Assembly: GCA_016209635.1 (NCBI GenBank)
Contig: JACQWC010000258.1
Location: 1-46,852 of the forward strand
Length of the DNA stretch: 46,852 nt
Source of the DNA: Candidatus Rokuibacteriota bacterium
GTDB taxonomy: Bacteria > Methylomirabilota > Methylomirabilia > Rokubacteriales > CSP1-6
Direction of reading: 5' to 3'
Under the pieces are notes generated by a model. That model did no database searches. It saw only the letters and a program-made list of their open reading frames with translations, and was not told the DNA's origin. This document shows, in pieces, positions 17,824 to 28,215 of this stretch. The position numbers were made by a program, and so were the translations under genes. How positions within the stretch are numbered: the stretch's first letter is position 1; every line of letters begins with the position of its first letter.

Positions 17824-19113
17824 ATGGACGGAGTCTTCCGCCCCGACGCGCACACCCACAACCCGATCGTCCGCTACTTCAAGCTTCTCGGCCCGGGCCT
17901 CGCGACCGGGGCCTCCGACGACGACCCGAGCGGCATCACCACCTACTCGGTCGCCGGCGCCTCCCTGGGCTACGGGATGCTCTGGACCGCCATCGCGACC
18001 GCTCCCATGATGATCGCCATCCAGCTCATCTGCGCGCGGATCGGCCTCGTCACCGGTCAGGGCGTGGCCGCCGCCCTGCGTCACCACTACCCGCGACCGT
18101 TCCTCTACGCGGCGTGCCTCCTGCTCCTCGCGGCCAACGTCTTCAACATCAGCGCGGACCTCGGCGGTATGGCCGAGGCCGCGGCGCTCCTGACCGGTGT
18201 CCCGTCTATCGTCTTCGTCCCCCTGTTCGGCCTGGCGATCACGGCGGTCACCGTGTACTCGAGCTACGCGACGTTCGCCCGCTCGCTCAAGTGGCTGACT
18301 GCCGTCCTGTTCGCCTACGTCGCCGCGGCGCTCCTCGCGCGCCCCGACTGGAACGCGGCCGTCCGCGCGAGCGTGCTGCCGCGGATGGGGTGGGACCCGA
18401 CCACCGTCGCCACGCTGGTCGGCATCCTGGGGACGACGATCTCGCCGTATCTCTTCTTCTGGCAGGCGTCGCAGGAGGTCGAGGGGGAGCGGGCGCACGG
18501 CCGGCGGACACTCGCGCAGCGGCGGGGGGCGACCGCCCACGAGCTTGGGGACGCGCGCCTGGACGTGATGACCGGGATGTTCTTCTCGAACCTCGTGATG
18601 TACTTCATCATCCTGGCGACGGCGTCGACGCTCTATCGCGGCGGCGTCCATGACATCGCGACCGCGAGGGAGGCCGCCGAGGCGCTGAGACCCCTGGCGG
18701 GCGACGGCGCGTACGTCCTCTTCGGCCTGGGGCTGATCGGGACCGGGCTCCTGGCGATCCCCATCCTCGCCGGGTCCGCCTCGTTCGCGGTCGCCGAGCT
18801 GTTCGGCTGGCGCTCGGGGCTCGACCTCGCCCCGCGCCGGGCACACCGGTTCTACCTGGTCCTGGCGGGGGCGATCGTCGGCGGGATGGTCCTCGATCTC
18901 TTCGAGACCAACCCGATCCGGATGCTCTTCCTCTCCGCCGTGCTCAACGGGATCCTCGCCCCGCCGCTCCTCGTGCTCGTCATGCTCGTCGGCGCGAACG
19001 GCAAGATCATGGGCGAGCACACGAACGGGTTCTGGCTGAACCTCCTCGGCTGGGCGACGACCGCGGTGATGACGCTGGGGGCCGTCGCCTTCCTCCTCAC
19101 CTCACTGGCGTAG
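17824..19113 (+). CDS. Nramp-like divalent cation transporter with altered metal-site motifs
   Basis: 429 residues with about eleven hydrophobic segments. The start of helix 1 reads GPGLATGASDDDPSGITTYSVAG, and helix 6 reads GTTISPYLFFWQASQEVEGE. Canonical Nramp transporters have DPGN and MPH there, with Asp, Asn and Met binding Mn/Fe. Here the Asp is kept, the Asn position is Gly and the Met-Pro-His position is Ser-Pro-Tyr. Fold assignment is strong, but specificity for soft transition metals is doubtful; a magnesium-type or other cation role is possible. The 3' end overlaps the convergent protease gene by 12 nt. Confidence 0.85.
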   Translation: MDGVFRPDAHTHNPIVRYFKLLGPGLATGASDDDPSGITTYSVAGASLGYGMLWTAIATAPMMIAIQLICARIGLVTGQGVAAALRHHYPRPFLYAACLLLLAANVFNISADLGGMAEAAALLTGVPSIVFVPLFGLAITAVTVYSSYATFARSLKWLTAVLFAYVAAALLARPDWNAAVRASVLPRMGWDPTTVATLVGILGTTISPYLFFWQASQEVEGERAHGRRTLAQRRGATAHELGDARLDVMTGMFFSNLVMYFIILATASTLYRGGVHDIATAREAAEALRPLAGDGAYVLFGLGLIGTGLLAIPILAGSASFAVAELFGWRSGLDLAPRRAHRFYLVLAGAIVGGMVLDLFETNPIRMLFLSAVLNGILAPPLLVLVMLVGANGKIMGEHTNGFWLNLLGWATTAVMTLGAVAFLLTSLA

Positions 19114-20286
19114 CTGGTTTCCCGGCGATGGGGGCGGAATACGCCGCTCGGCGCCTGGTGTCACGGTGCCCGGCGGGACGTCGCCAGGCAGCAGGGGCCG
19201 CTCGGGCAGGCGGTACTCCACGTCGCGGTACTCCCCGTCCCTGTAGACCGTCAGCCGCACGGTCTCGCCCACCTTGAGCGACCGCATCGCCTCGATAATC
19301 GTGTCGGGGGAGTTGAGCCGCGTCGTGTTCAGGCTCGTGACGATGTCGCCGCCGATGAGGATCTCCCGTCCCCCGATCGCGATCTCGAGCTGTCCGCCCC
19401 GGATCCCCGCCTGCTCGGCCGGGCTCCCCGGCTCGATCACCTCGACCAGGAGACCCTCCACGAGGGGGATCCGGAGGAGCTCGCGGAGCGCGGGGTCGAC
19501 GTGCTGCCCGTGAAACCCGATCCACGGGCGAACGACCCGGCCCCGGGCGAGGAGCGCGGGGATCACCGCCTTGACCAGGTTGATCGGGATCGCGAAACCG
19601 ATGTTCTGGGCGTCGGGGATGATCGACGTGTTGATGCCGATGACCTCGCCGCACGCGTTCAGGAGCGGACCCCCGGAGTTGCCCGGGTTGATGGGCGCGT
19701 CGGTCTGGATGAGCGGCTCGTAGAGCGAGAGCGGGGTCTCGGGGAGGATCCGGTTGATCGCGGAGACCACGCCGCGGGTCAGGCTCTGGCTGAGGCCGAG
19801 CGGGTTTCCGATCGCGATGACGTCCTCGCCCACGCGGAGGCTGTCGGAGTCGCCGAGCGCGGCCGCGGGCAGCCCCCCCTTGGCGGGCGGGGGAATACGC
19901 AGGAGGGCCAGGTCGAAGATCGGGTCGGCGCCGACCAGCTCCGCCTGCTGGATCGTGCCGTCGTTGAGCGTCACGGTGATCGACTGACGGCCGAACGCCA
20001 CGTGAGAGTTGGTCAGGACGAGCCCCGCGGGGTCGACGATCACTCCCGATCCCACGATCCGCGTCACCCGGTCGGTCAACTGGTAGGGATTGATGGACTT
20101 GGCCGCGATGAAGACCACGGTGGGAGCGACCTCGGCGAAGATGTCGGGGATCGGTTTCGAGCAGCGCGCGCGCTCCGCGGCGGCGCCCTCTCCCGCGATG
20201 CTGCAGGAGGCGAGCGGGGCGACGAGGAGCAGGAGGAGGACGGCGGTGGCGCTCGACCTGGCGGACCGGGAGCGGGGCACGCGCAT
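19102..20286 (-). CDS. HtrA/DegP-family serine protease with lipoprotein signal
   Basis: 394 residues. The N-terminus has a signal sequence ending in lipobox LASC, predicting a lipid-anchored periplasmic protease instead of the usual soluble DegP. The trypsin-like domain has His in LTNSHVAF, Asp in IFDLALLRI and Ser in INPGNSGGPLLN. One PDZ domain follows (EQAGIRGGQLEIAIGGREILIGGDIV...). A single PDZ resembles DegS-type proteins. Expected role is envelope protein quality control. It lies 10 nt after the DUF4337-like gene in the same minus-strand operon. Confidence 0.92.
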   Translation of the reverse strand: MRVPRSRSARSSATAVLLLLLVAPLASCSIAGEGAAAERARCSKPIPDIFAEVAPTVVFIAAKSINPYQLTDRVTRIVGSGVIVDPAGLVLTNSHVAFGRQSITVTLNDGTIQQAELVGADPIFDLALLRIPPPAKGGLPAAALGDSDSLRVGEDVIAIGNPLGLSQSLTRGVVSAINRILPETPLSLYEPLIQTDAPINPGNSGGPLLNACGEVIGINTSIIPDAQNIGFAIPINLVKAVIPALLARGRVVRPWIGFHGQHVDPALRELLRIPLVEGLLVEVIEPGSPAEQAGIRGGQLEIAIGGREILIGGDIVTSLNTTRLNSPDTIIEAMRSLKVGETVRLTVYRDGEYRDVEYRLPERPLLPGDVPPGTVTPGAERRIPPPSPGNQLRQ

Positions 20287-20296
20287 CCTGCGCGCC

Positions 20297-20887
20297 TCAG
20301 TGGCCGTGGAGGACGGGGAGGCGGACGAGCAGCGCGAACCCGTTGATCGTGGACACGGCGCCGAGGACGGCCAGCGAGGCGGAGAACCAGAACATCGGGC
20401 GAGACGTCGAGAGGATCGAGACCGACGCGCAGACGATCGCGATCTGGAGGAACACCTCGGCGTAGTCGAAGTACGGGTCGCGATCCCGGTTCACGTCGCG
20501 CTCGCGCTCGAGCTTCTTCGCATCCTTCTCGATATCCTTCTTCTCCGCGCTGTAGCGCTTCTCCTCCTCGGCGAACTTCCTCGCCAAGGCCTCCAGGTGG
20601 GGCCGCTCCGGGCCCCGCCCGGAGGACGGCACGGCGAGCTGGGCCTCGAGGAGGAGTTTCTGCATGCGGTACTGGTGCTCGCGGATCACCTTCGCCTGGT
20701 AGAAAGCCCACTGGTCGGAGGACTGCTGCTGGGCGAGGAGCATCTCCTTCATCGCGTTGTTCCCGCCCAGCGACGCGATGGCGAGAACCACGGCGTAGAC
20801 GGCGGTGGTGAGGGCAACGCGACGGCTGAACGCCCTTTCGCCCCGCTCGCTCAGCTCTTGCGGGTCGGGGAGCTCGACCTCAGCCAC
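20297..20887 (-). CDS. DUF4337-like membrane protein
   Basis: 196 residues from GTG at 20887 (VAEVELPDPQELSERGERAF). One helix near the N-terminus (RRVALTTAVYAVVLAIASLGGNNAM) is followed by a charged coiled-coil (KFAEEEKRYSAEKKDIEKDAKKLERERD). Two more helices lie at the C-terminus (EVFLQIAIVCASVSILS, MFWFSASLAVLGAVSTINGFALL). The pattern NNAMKEML...QQQSSDQWAFYQAKVIREHQY is typical of DUF4337. Function unknown. The start overlaps the end of the YtxH gene by 8 nt; the longer track ORF to 21178 is a shadow of YtxH. Confidence 0.82.
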   Translation of the reverse strand: MAEVELPDPQELSERGERAFSRRVALTTAVYAVVLAIASLGGNNAMKEMLLAQQQSSDQWAFYQAKVIREHQYRMQKLLLEAQLAVPSSGRGPERPHLEALARKFAEEEKRYSAEKKDIEKDAKKLERERDVNRDRDPYFDYAEVFLQIAIVCASVSILSTSRPMFWFSASLAVLGAVSTINGFALLVRLPVLHGH

Positions 20888-21197
20888 GCTCGGCGGCGGC
20901 CTCCTTCCGGATCTCCTCCCGCATCGCTTCGCGTCCCGCCTCGAAGGCGGTGACGAGGCGCTGCGTTTGCTCCTCGAAGACCTCGCGGCTCTTGTCCAGC
21001 CACTCGCCTGCGCGGCCCTGGGCCTCGGTGGCCATCTCCCCCGCCTTCCGGGCGAGCTCGCTGCTGCGCTCGGCCAGGAGCTCGCGGGCCTCGCGCCCCG
21101 TGCGCGGTGCGAGGAGCAGCGCGGCGGCGGCGCCAGCCAGGGCGCCGAAGAAGAACCAGCCGAGGTACCCGGCCGCATCGTTTCTGTTGTCGCTCAT
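20880..21197 (-). CDS. YtxH-domain protein
   Basis: 105 residues: a single N-terminal helix (YLGWFFFGALAGAAAALLLAPRTGREARELLAERSSEL) followed by a long amphipathic helix. LLLAPRTGREARELL is the YtxH signature. Members are small membrane-anchored, stress-related proteins without a defined biochemical role. It overlaps the DUF948 gene by 4 nt (ATGA). Confidence 0.9.
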   Translation of the reverse strand: MSDNRNDAAGYLGWFFFGALAGAAAALLLAPRTGREARELLAERSSELARKAGEMATEAQGRAGEWLDKSREVFEEQTQRLVTAFEAGREAMREEIRKEAAAERG

Positions 21198-21583
21198 GAC
21201 CCGTCTCCTTGTTCCCTTCGCAGCCGATGCACGAACACGTCGATGCCCTTCCGGATGCCCGCGGCCACGCCGATGAGCTGCCCGGCCCGCGTCAGCCCCA
21301 TGAGTCCCGTCGCAAGACGGCCGAGCCCCTGCGACAGCGCGTCGATCCGCTCGACCATGACGCCGAACCGGCCCAGCTCCCGATCGGCCTGACGGCTGAG
21401 CGCTTGGAGGTCTTCGGTGAGGGCCGCCGCCTGGCCGAGAAGCGGCCGGAGATCCTGCTCGAGCACAGCGAGGATGGTGTCGGCCTTGAGCGCCGCTCGG
21501 CGGATCGCCAGCAGCGCGGGGACCGCCACGACTGTGACGGCCACGACGCAGAGGACGAGGACGAACTGAACCCAGAGGAGCAT
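21194..21583 (-). CDS. DUF948-like membrane protein
   Basis: 129 residues from ATG at 21583: an N-terminal helix (FVLVLCVVAVTVVAVPALLAIR) followed by a heptad-rich segment (VLEQDLRPLLGQAAALTEDLQALSRQADREL). This is the layout of DUF948 proteins, which often neighbour YtxH. It is the first gene of the minus-strand operon. Its ATG is only 9 nt from the -10 box, so the message is probably leaderless. The track ORF to 21874 is over-extended. Confidence 0.8.
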   Translation of the reverse strand: MLLWVQFVLVLCVVAVTVVAVPALLAIRRAALKADTILAVLEQDLRPLLGQAAALTEDLQALSRQADRELGRFGVMVERIDALSQGLGRLATGLMGLTRAGQLIGVAAGIRKGIDVFVHRLRREQGDGS

Positions 21584-21592
21584 GGGGTTCGA

Positions 21593-21622
21593 ATTATCCC
21601 CGCAAAGAATGCAGAAAGTCAA
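21593..21622 (-). promoter_or_regulatory. Promoter of the DUF948-YtxH-DUF4337-HtrA operon
   Basis: On the minus strand TTGACT (21622-21617), an 18-bp spacer and GATAAT (21598-21593) form a clear sigma70-type promoter. The ATG at 21583 begins 9 nt after the -10, predicting a very short or absent leader. The -35 lies in the left arm of the 9-bp dyad. Confidence 0.75.
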
Positions 21623-21638
21623 TAAATCCATTGACTTT
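21615..21638. repeat. Perfect 9-bp dyad holding both -35 boxes
   Basis: aaagtcaat (21615-21623) and attgacttt (21630-21638) are perfect inverted repeats around the 6-nt centre aaatcc. Each arm contains TTGACT on its own strand, so the dyad consists of two diverging -35 boxes. It may also serve as an operator for a dimeric regulator. Confidence 0.85.
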
Positions 21639-21660
21639 GCGAGATTCCGCTCCCTATAAT
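21631..21660 (+). promoter_or_regulatory. Promoter of the pccB-mutase operon
   Basis: TTGACT (21631-21636), an 18-bp spacer and consensus TATAAT (21655-21660). Expected transcription start is near 21667, leaving a leader of about 44 nt before the pccB ATG. The promoter lies back to back with that of the minus-strand envelope operon. Confidence 0.85.
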
Positions 21661-21710
21661 CGCGCAGCGAATCACGCTGGTCCTCCGACTGTCCGCCAAC
21701 GGGGAGCGCC

Positions 21711-23257
<1,547 letters not shown>

Positions 23258-23261
<4 letters not shown>

Positions 23262-24859
23262 GCGCGACCGGCGACGAGCGGAAGCCCCGGTTCCTGACCT
23301 CTTGGGGGACGCCGCTCGAGCGCGTCTACGGGCCGGGTGGCGTCTCCCGCCCGGTCGGAGAGGACCCGCTCGGCGGGCCGGGGGAGTTCCCCTACACGCG
23401 GGGCGTCCACCCCACCATGTATCGCGGGCGGTTCTGGACCATGCGACAGTACGCGGGGTTCGGCTCGGCCGCCGAGACGAACAAGCGCTACCGAGTCCTG
23501 CTCGAGCAGGGGCAAACCGGACTGTCGGTCGCCTTCGACCTCCCGACCCAGATGGGCTACGATCCCGACGCTCGACTCGCGCGCGGCGAGGTGGGCAGGG
23601 TCGGCGTGTCGATCGCATCCCTCGAGGACATGCAGGACCTCTTCGAGGGGATTCCGCTCGATCGCGTCTCGACCTCGATGACGATCAACGCGACCGCCTC
23701 CGTGCTCCTGGCGCTCTACATCGTCGTCGCGCGGCGGGGCGGCGTCGCGACCGACCGCCTCTCGGGGACGGTGCAGAACGACATCCTGAAGGAGTACATC
23801 GCCCGCGGCACCTACATCTTCCCCCCGGGCCCCTCCATGCGGCTGATTACCGACGTGTTCGCCTACTGCAAGCAACACGTGCCGCGGTGGAACACGATCT
23901 CCATCTCGGGCTACCACATGCGCGAGGCCGGGTCCACGGCCGTGCAGGAGGTCGCCTTCACGCTCGCCAACGCGATCGCCTACGTGCGCGCGGCCCAGGA
24001 GGCCGGACTCACGATCGACGAGTTCGCGCCGCAGCTCTCCTTCTTCTTCAACGCCCACAACAACCTCGTGGAGGAGGTCGCGAAGTTCCGCGCCGCCCGC
24101 CGCCTGTGGGCGCGCATCATGCGTGACCGCTTCGGCGCCCGCGATCCGCGAGCGATGATGCTGCGCTTCCACGCACAGACCGCGGGCAGCATGCTCACCG
24201 CGCAGCAGCCGGAGAACAACATCGTGCGGGTCGCCATCCAGGCCCTGGCCGCGGTGCTGGGCGGCTGCCAGTCGCTCCACACGAACTCGATGGACGAGGC
24301 GCTCGCGCTGCCGACCGAGGCCGCCGTCCGCATCGCGCTCCGGACGCAGCAGATCCTCGCGTACGAGTCCGGCGTGGCCGACACGATCGATCCGCTCGGG
24401 GGGGCCTTCGCGGTCGAGCGGCTGACGCGCGAGATCGAGGAAGGGGCGGAGGCCTATATCCGGACGATCGACGACCTGGGCGGCTCCGTGGCGGCGATCC
24501 CCTTCATGCAGCGGGAAATCCAGGACGCCGCGTACCGCTACCAGCGGGAGGTCGAGGACAAGGCGCGCATCGTGGTGGGCGTGAACGAGTTCGTGACCGA
24601 CGATCCTCCGCCGGTCGACCTCTTCCAAGTCGACCCCTCCATCGGCGGCGCGCTCGCCGACCGACTCCAGCGCCTCCGGGCCGCGCGCGACCGTGACCGC
24701 GCGGAGCGCGCGCTGGACGCGCTCGAGCGGGGCGCCCGGGGGCGGGCGAACCTCATGCCCCTCATCGTTGATGCGATCGACGCGGCGGTGACGCTGGGCG
24801 AGATCTGCGACCGGCTGCGCGCCGTCTTCGGCGCCCACGCGCCGTCGGTGACGTTTTGA
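23258..24859 (+). CDS. Methylmalonyl-CoA mutase, catalytic (N-terminal domain) subunit
   Basis: 533 residues of the B12-dependent mutase TIM barrel: [89 protein letters not shown] and [32 protein letters not shown]. The tyrosine in RQYAGF favours methylmalonyl-CoA over isobutyryl-CoA mutase. No C-terminal cobalamin-binding domain is present (no DxHxxG), so a separate small B12 subunit must be encoded elsewhere. ATG overlaps the pccB stop (ATGA), and the stop overlaps the next start (TTGA). Confidence 0.92.
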
Positions 24860-25665
24860 GGGGTCGGGCGCGGGCGATCGGACTCCTCCTGGGCGTCGCC
24901 ACCCTGTTGCCCGCCTCCTCGGCGGCGGCCGGCCTCGCCGATCGCGTCGGGGCCACCTTCGCGCTGATGGCGGCCGACTTCATCAAGGCGTTCCAGCCGC
25001 TCGAGGGGATCGTCGTCGACGTCGCCGCCGACCTGATCTACCTCGACCTCGGCGAGGCGGTCGGCGCGCAGGTCGGCCAAGAGTTCACGGTGTTCCGCAA
25101 GGGCAACGTGTTCACGCATCCGCTCACGGGGAAGCCCCTGGGGCGCTACGAAGAGGTGCTGGGCTGGGCGCAGGTGCGACGGGTCCTCGCGCGGTTCTCG
25201 GAGGCGGCGTTCGTCCCCGCGCCGGGAAAGCCGGCGCCGCGCGCAGAGGACGGAGTGCGGATCACGCGGGGGCGGATCAAGGTCGCGATCACCCCGGTGC
25301 TCGACCTGACCCGGTCGAAGGCCGACGTGCGGCGCGTGCCCTACCTCTTTGCGACCGTGCTCGAGCGTTCCAAGCGCTTCCAGGTGATCGATCCCCTGGC
25401 GGTGACGGACATGTTCGCCAACGGCTCCGTGCGCGTCGAGGAGATGCTCGCCCGTCCCGAGCGGGCGACGCGCGCAGCCAGGAACCTCGAGGTGGCGGGG
25501 TGGCTCGTGCCGGTCCTCATCGAGCGGCGGGGCGTCACGTATCTCGACGCCACCTGGATCTCGGCGGTGACCGGGACCGCGCTGTTCTCCCGCCGGCAGC
25601 CGATCCTGGCGGCCGAGGCGACGGAGGAGCAGCGCTTCCCGTGGGAGCCCCGGGTGGAGGATTGA
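24856..25665 (+). CDS. Secreted protein with FlgT-like domains
   Basis: 269 residues from a TTG start overlapping the mutase stop. The N-terminus ([23 protein letters not shown]) looks like a signal peptide. Residues about 50-125 form a beta-rich unit containing [38 protein letters not shown], recurring in the genes at 25694 and 30992. Residues about 140-260 ([13 protein letters not shown]...[17 protein letters not shown]) resemble the TolB/CsgG-like part of FlgT-type proteins. Probably periplasmic. No flagellar genes are near, so FlgT similarity concerns fold only. Placement after the mutase gene suggests co-transcription without an evident metabolic link. Confidence 0.7.
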   Translation: MRGRARAIGLLLGVATLLPASSAAAGLADRVGATFALMAADFIKAFQPLEGIVVDVAADLIYLDLGEAVGAQVGQEFTVFRKGNVFTHPLTGKPLGRYEEVLGWAQVRRVLARFSEAAFVPAPGKPAPRAEDGVRITRGRIKVAITPVLDLTRSKADVRRVPYLFATVLERSKRFQVIDPLAVTDMFANGSVRVEEMLARPERATRAARNLEVAGWLVPVLIERRGVTYLDATWISAVTGTALFSRRQPILAAEATEEQRFPWEPRVED

Positions 25666-25676
25666 TCTGCGTCTTG

Positions 25677-25685
25677 TGCTATCGT
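25677..25685 (+). promoter_or_regulatory. Extended -10 before the lipoprotein gene
   Basis: TGC followed by TATCGT (25680-25685) sits in the 28-nt gap before the lipoprotein ATG at 25694, leaving only 8 nt between box and start codon. No good -35 is seen; the TG extension may compensate. A leaderless start is predicted. Confidence 0.4.
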
Positions 25686-25693
25686 TACCGCGC

Positions 25694-26392
25694 ATGCTGA
25701 CCTGGCGCTTCGCGTGGCTCGTGGCCCTGCTGCTCGCCGTCTCGGCGTGCACGACGCTGCGCGAGCTCGCGGGATTCCCGGCGCAGGGTGACCCGTCCGT
25801 CGCGATCAAGCCCGCGGAGACCCGCTGGCTGCTCATCAAGAACCCGCGCTTCGGCGACGTGCCGAGCGAGCCGGAGTACGTCTGGGTCGAGGAGGACAAG
25901 GTCCCCTTGACGTTCAAGACGTTCTTCCGCGGCAAGAGCGCGATCATCGCGCCCCCCGAGGTGGTCGCCAGGTACGGCGCGCCGCCGGGCGGCGGAAAGA
26001 TCAGCCCCCGCCAGGGCGCGCCGTACCAGGTGTCGGCCGCCGAGCCGGCGAAGGCGGAGGCGAAGCCCGCGGCGGGCCCGGTCGTCCAGCGCGCGGGCGC
26101 GCCGGCCGTTCCCGAGGCTGCGAAGCGCGGCTATGTCGTCTACGTCGACACGAACCGGATCGTGATCGATCTGGTGGCCTCGGACGGCGTGCGCCTCGGC
26201 GCCGTCGTGAGCCTCCGCCGGGACCGGATCCCGATCGTCCATCCGGTGACCGGCGAGGTGCTCGGCAGCCTCGACGAGGAGGTCGCCACCGCCCGCGTCA
26301 CCGAGGTCCGCGACAAGTTCTCGGTCGCGGAGATCCAGGCGGTGGCCCCCGGATCGCAGGTCCAGGTCAAGGACCGCGTCATCCCCAAGTAG
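25694..26392 (+). CDS. Lipoprotein with C-terminal FlgT-like domain
   Basis: 232 residues from MLTWRFAWLVALLLAVSACTTLREL, a lipoprotein signal with lipobox AVSAC. The middle contains RWLLIKNPRFGDVPSEPEYVWVEEDKVP and a Pro/Ala-rich linker. The C-terminal unit (GYVVYVDTNRIVIDLVASDGVRLGAVVSLRRDRIPIVHPVTGEVLG...) is the domain shared with the proteins at 24856 and 30992. Probably membrane-anchored in the periplasm. The internal ATG was chosen because it starts the signal sequence. Function unknown. Confidence 0.75.
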   Translation: MLTWRFAWLVALLLAVSACTTLRELAGFPAQGDPSVAIKPAETRWLLIKNPRFGDVPSEPEYVWVEEDKVPLTFKTFFRGKSAIIAPPEVVARYGAPPGGGKISPRQGAPYQVSAAEPAKAEAKPAAGPVVQRAGAPAVPEAAKRGYVVYVDTNRIVIDLVASDGVRLGAVVSLRRDRIPIVHPVTGEVLGSLDEEVATARVTEVRDKFSVAEIQAVAPGSQVQVKDRVIPK

Positions 26393-26402
26393 CGCCGGTC
26401 GC

Positions 26403-27401
26403 GTGCCTCCCCTCACGCTCGAGCAGGTCCTCAAGGAACGCGTCACCGCCCTCGTGGGCGAGGACCTCGAGTCCGTGGAGGTGGAGATCCGGCGCGAGCT
26501 GGACTCGCCGGTCGCGCTCATTCAGGAGATGGGCGGCTATATCGCGAGCGCCGGTGGAAAGCGTCTGCGGCCCATGCTCCTGCTCCTGGCCGCGCGGCTG
26601 GCGGGATGCCGTGGAGCGCGCTGCGTGCGGCTCGCCTGCGTCGTCGAGCTGCTGCACACGGCGACCCTCATCCACGACGACGTCGTCGACCAGGCGCCGC
26701 TCCGCCGCGGGCGCCCGTCGGTGAACGCCCAGTGGGGCGACGACGCGTCGGTGCTCGTCGGTGATCACCTCTACTCCAAGTCGTTCGCGATGCTCGTCCG
26801 CGACAACGATCGCGCGGTCATGGAGACCCTGGCCCGCGCGACCGTGTCGATGACCGAGGCGGAGGTGTTCCAGCTCGAGCGCAAGCGCAGCGGCGTGACG
26901 GCCGAGGCCGACTACGTCCGGATCATCACGCAGAAGACCGCGTCGTTCATCTCCGCGTGCTGCCGCATCGGGGCGCTCCTCGGCGGTCTCGGGGCGGAGC
27001 GGGTCGAGGCGCTGACCCGCTACGGGCTCGACGTCGGCGTGGCCTTCCAGATCTCCGACGACTCGCTGGACTTCGTCGCGGACCAGGACCGGCTCGGCAA
27101 GGCCATCGGGGCCGACCTCCGCGAGGGCAAGCGGACGCTGCCCTTGATCGCAATGCTCGAGCGCGCGGACGCCCGCGACGCCGAGCGGGTGCGGGGCCTC
27201 CTCAAGCGCCGCGCGCTCCACCCCGAGGAGCTCGAGGAGATCCGGCGATACGTGCTCGAGCACGACGGCGTCGAGTACGCGCGGGCCCGCGCCCACGAGT
27301 ACGCGCAGGCGGCCAAGGTCGACCTCGAGGCGTTTCCTCCGTCCGAGGAGCGGGAGACGCTCGCCCTCATCGCGGACTTCGTCGTCGACCGCGACCGCTG
27401 A
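26403..27401 (+). CDS. Trans-polyprenyl diphosphate synthase
   Basis: 332 residues from a GTG start. Elongates allylic diphosphates with IPP. The first Asp-rich motif is LIHDDVVDQAPLRRGRPSVN and the second is QISDDSLDFVAD. GGKRLRPMLLLLAARL and KTASFISACCRIGALLGG are also typical. Length and motifs fit the octaprenyl/solanesyl class making the quinone side chain, which would serve the menaquinone or ubiquinone used by the Nuo complex; chain length cannot be read from sequence. The SAM hydrolase gene begins one base after the stop. Confidence 0.9.
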   Translation: MPPLTLEQVLKERVTALVGEDLESVEVEIRRELDSPVALIQEMGGYIASAGGKRLRPMLLLLAARLAGCRGARCVRLACVVELLHTATLIHDDVVDQAPLRRGRPSVNAQWGDDASVLVGDHLYSKSFAMLVRDNDRAVMETLARATVSMTEAEVFQLERKRSGVTAEADYVRIITQKTASFISACCRIGALLGGLGAERVEALTRYGLDVGVAFQISDDSLDFVADQDRLGKAIGADLREGKRTLPLIAMLERADARDAERVRGLLKRRALHPEELEEIRRYVLEHDGVEYARARAHEYAQAAKVDLEAFPPSEERETLALIADFVVDRDR

Positions 27402-27402
27402 C

Positions 27403-28215
27403 GTGGTCGCGGTCATCACGCTGACCACGGACTTCGGCCTCCGCGACACCTACGTGGCCGAGATGAAGGCCGCGATCCTGTCCATCACCCCCGGCGTCTG
27501 CCTGGTCGACCTGACCCACGAGGTATTGCCGCACGACATCACGGAGGGCGCGCTGGCGCTCGAGGCCGCGGCCCCCTTCTTTCCGCAGGGGACGATTCAC
27601 GTGGCGGTCGTCGATCCGGAGGTGGGCACGGCGCGGCGCGGGATCGCGCTCGCCTCGGGCGGGCACGTGTTCATCGCGCCCGACAATGGCCTGCTGACGC
27701 CCTTTTTGGCGCGGGACGGCTGGCGGGCCTGGGAGCTGCGTGCCGCCGAGTACCGTCTGCCCGAGGTCAGTCGCACCTTCCACGGGCGCGACATCTTCGC
27801 GCCAGCCGCGGCCCACGTCGCGCGCGGGGTCGAGCTGCACCGGCTGGGCCCGGCGGTGCGGGATCCGGTGCGCCTCGCGTGGCCCGGCACCCACCACGTC
27901 CGCGGGGGCCTGGCAGGGGCTGTCCTCCACGTCGACCGGTTCGGCAACCTCGTAACGTCGATCGACGCCGACGCGGTGGAGTCGCTCGGGCCTCGCGTAA
28001 CGATCCGCATCGCCGGGAGGTCCCTTCCGCTGGTCGGGACCTACGCGGACCTGCCCCCCGGCCGCGCCGGCGCGCTCCTGGGCTCGCGGAACCGGCTCGA
28101 GGTGGCGGTGCGGGAGGGCAGCGCGGCGGCCCAGCTCCGGGCGCGCCGGGGCACGCCCGTCGTGGTCAGTCGGACGACTTCGTCGACGAAGGGGCGGGCG
28201 CGGAAGAAGTCGTAG
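27403..28215 (+). CDS. SAM hydroxide adenosyltransferase (SAM hydrolase, DUF62 family)
   Basis: 270 residues from GTG. ITLTTDFGLRDTYVAEMKAAIL, VDLTHEVLPHDITEGALAL, VHVAVVDPEVGTARRGIAL-type strand (read as IHVAVVDPEVGT), FIAPDNGLLTPFL and FHGRDIFAPAAAHVARG are hallmarks of the fluorinase/chlorinase-like family. VLHVDRFGNLVTSI follows. Bacterial housekeeping members split SAM into adenosine and methionine using water. No halogenase context is present. The last 50 nt overlap the convergent fmdB-type gene. Confidence 0.9.
   Translation: MVAVITLTTDFGLRDTYVAEMKAAILSITPGVCLVDLTHEVLPHDITEGALALEAAAPFFPQGTIHVAVVDPEVGTARRGIALASGGHVFIAPDNGLLTPFLARDGWRAWELRAAEYRLPEVSRTFHGRDIFAPAAAHVARGVELHRLGPAVRDPVRLAWPGTHHVRGGLAGAVLHVDRFGNLVTSIDADAVESLGPRVTIRIAGRSLPLVGTYADLPPGRAGALLGSRNRLEVAVREGSAAAQLRARRGTPVVVSRTTSSTKGRARKKS

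Noticed and set aside
27403-28215. Fluorinase/chlorinase activity for the DUF62 protein
   Set aside because: No halometabolite genes nearby; the common housekeeping members are SAM hydrolases.
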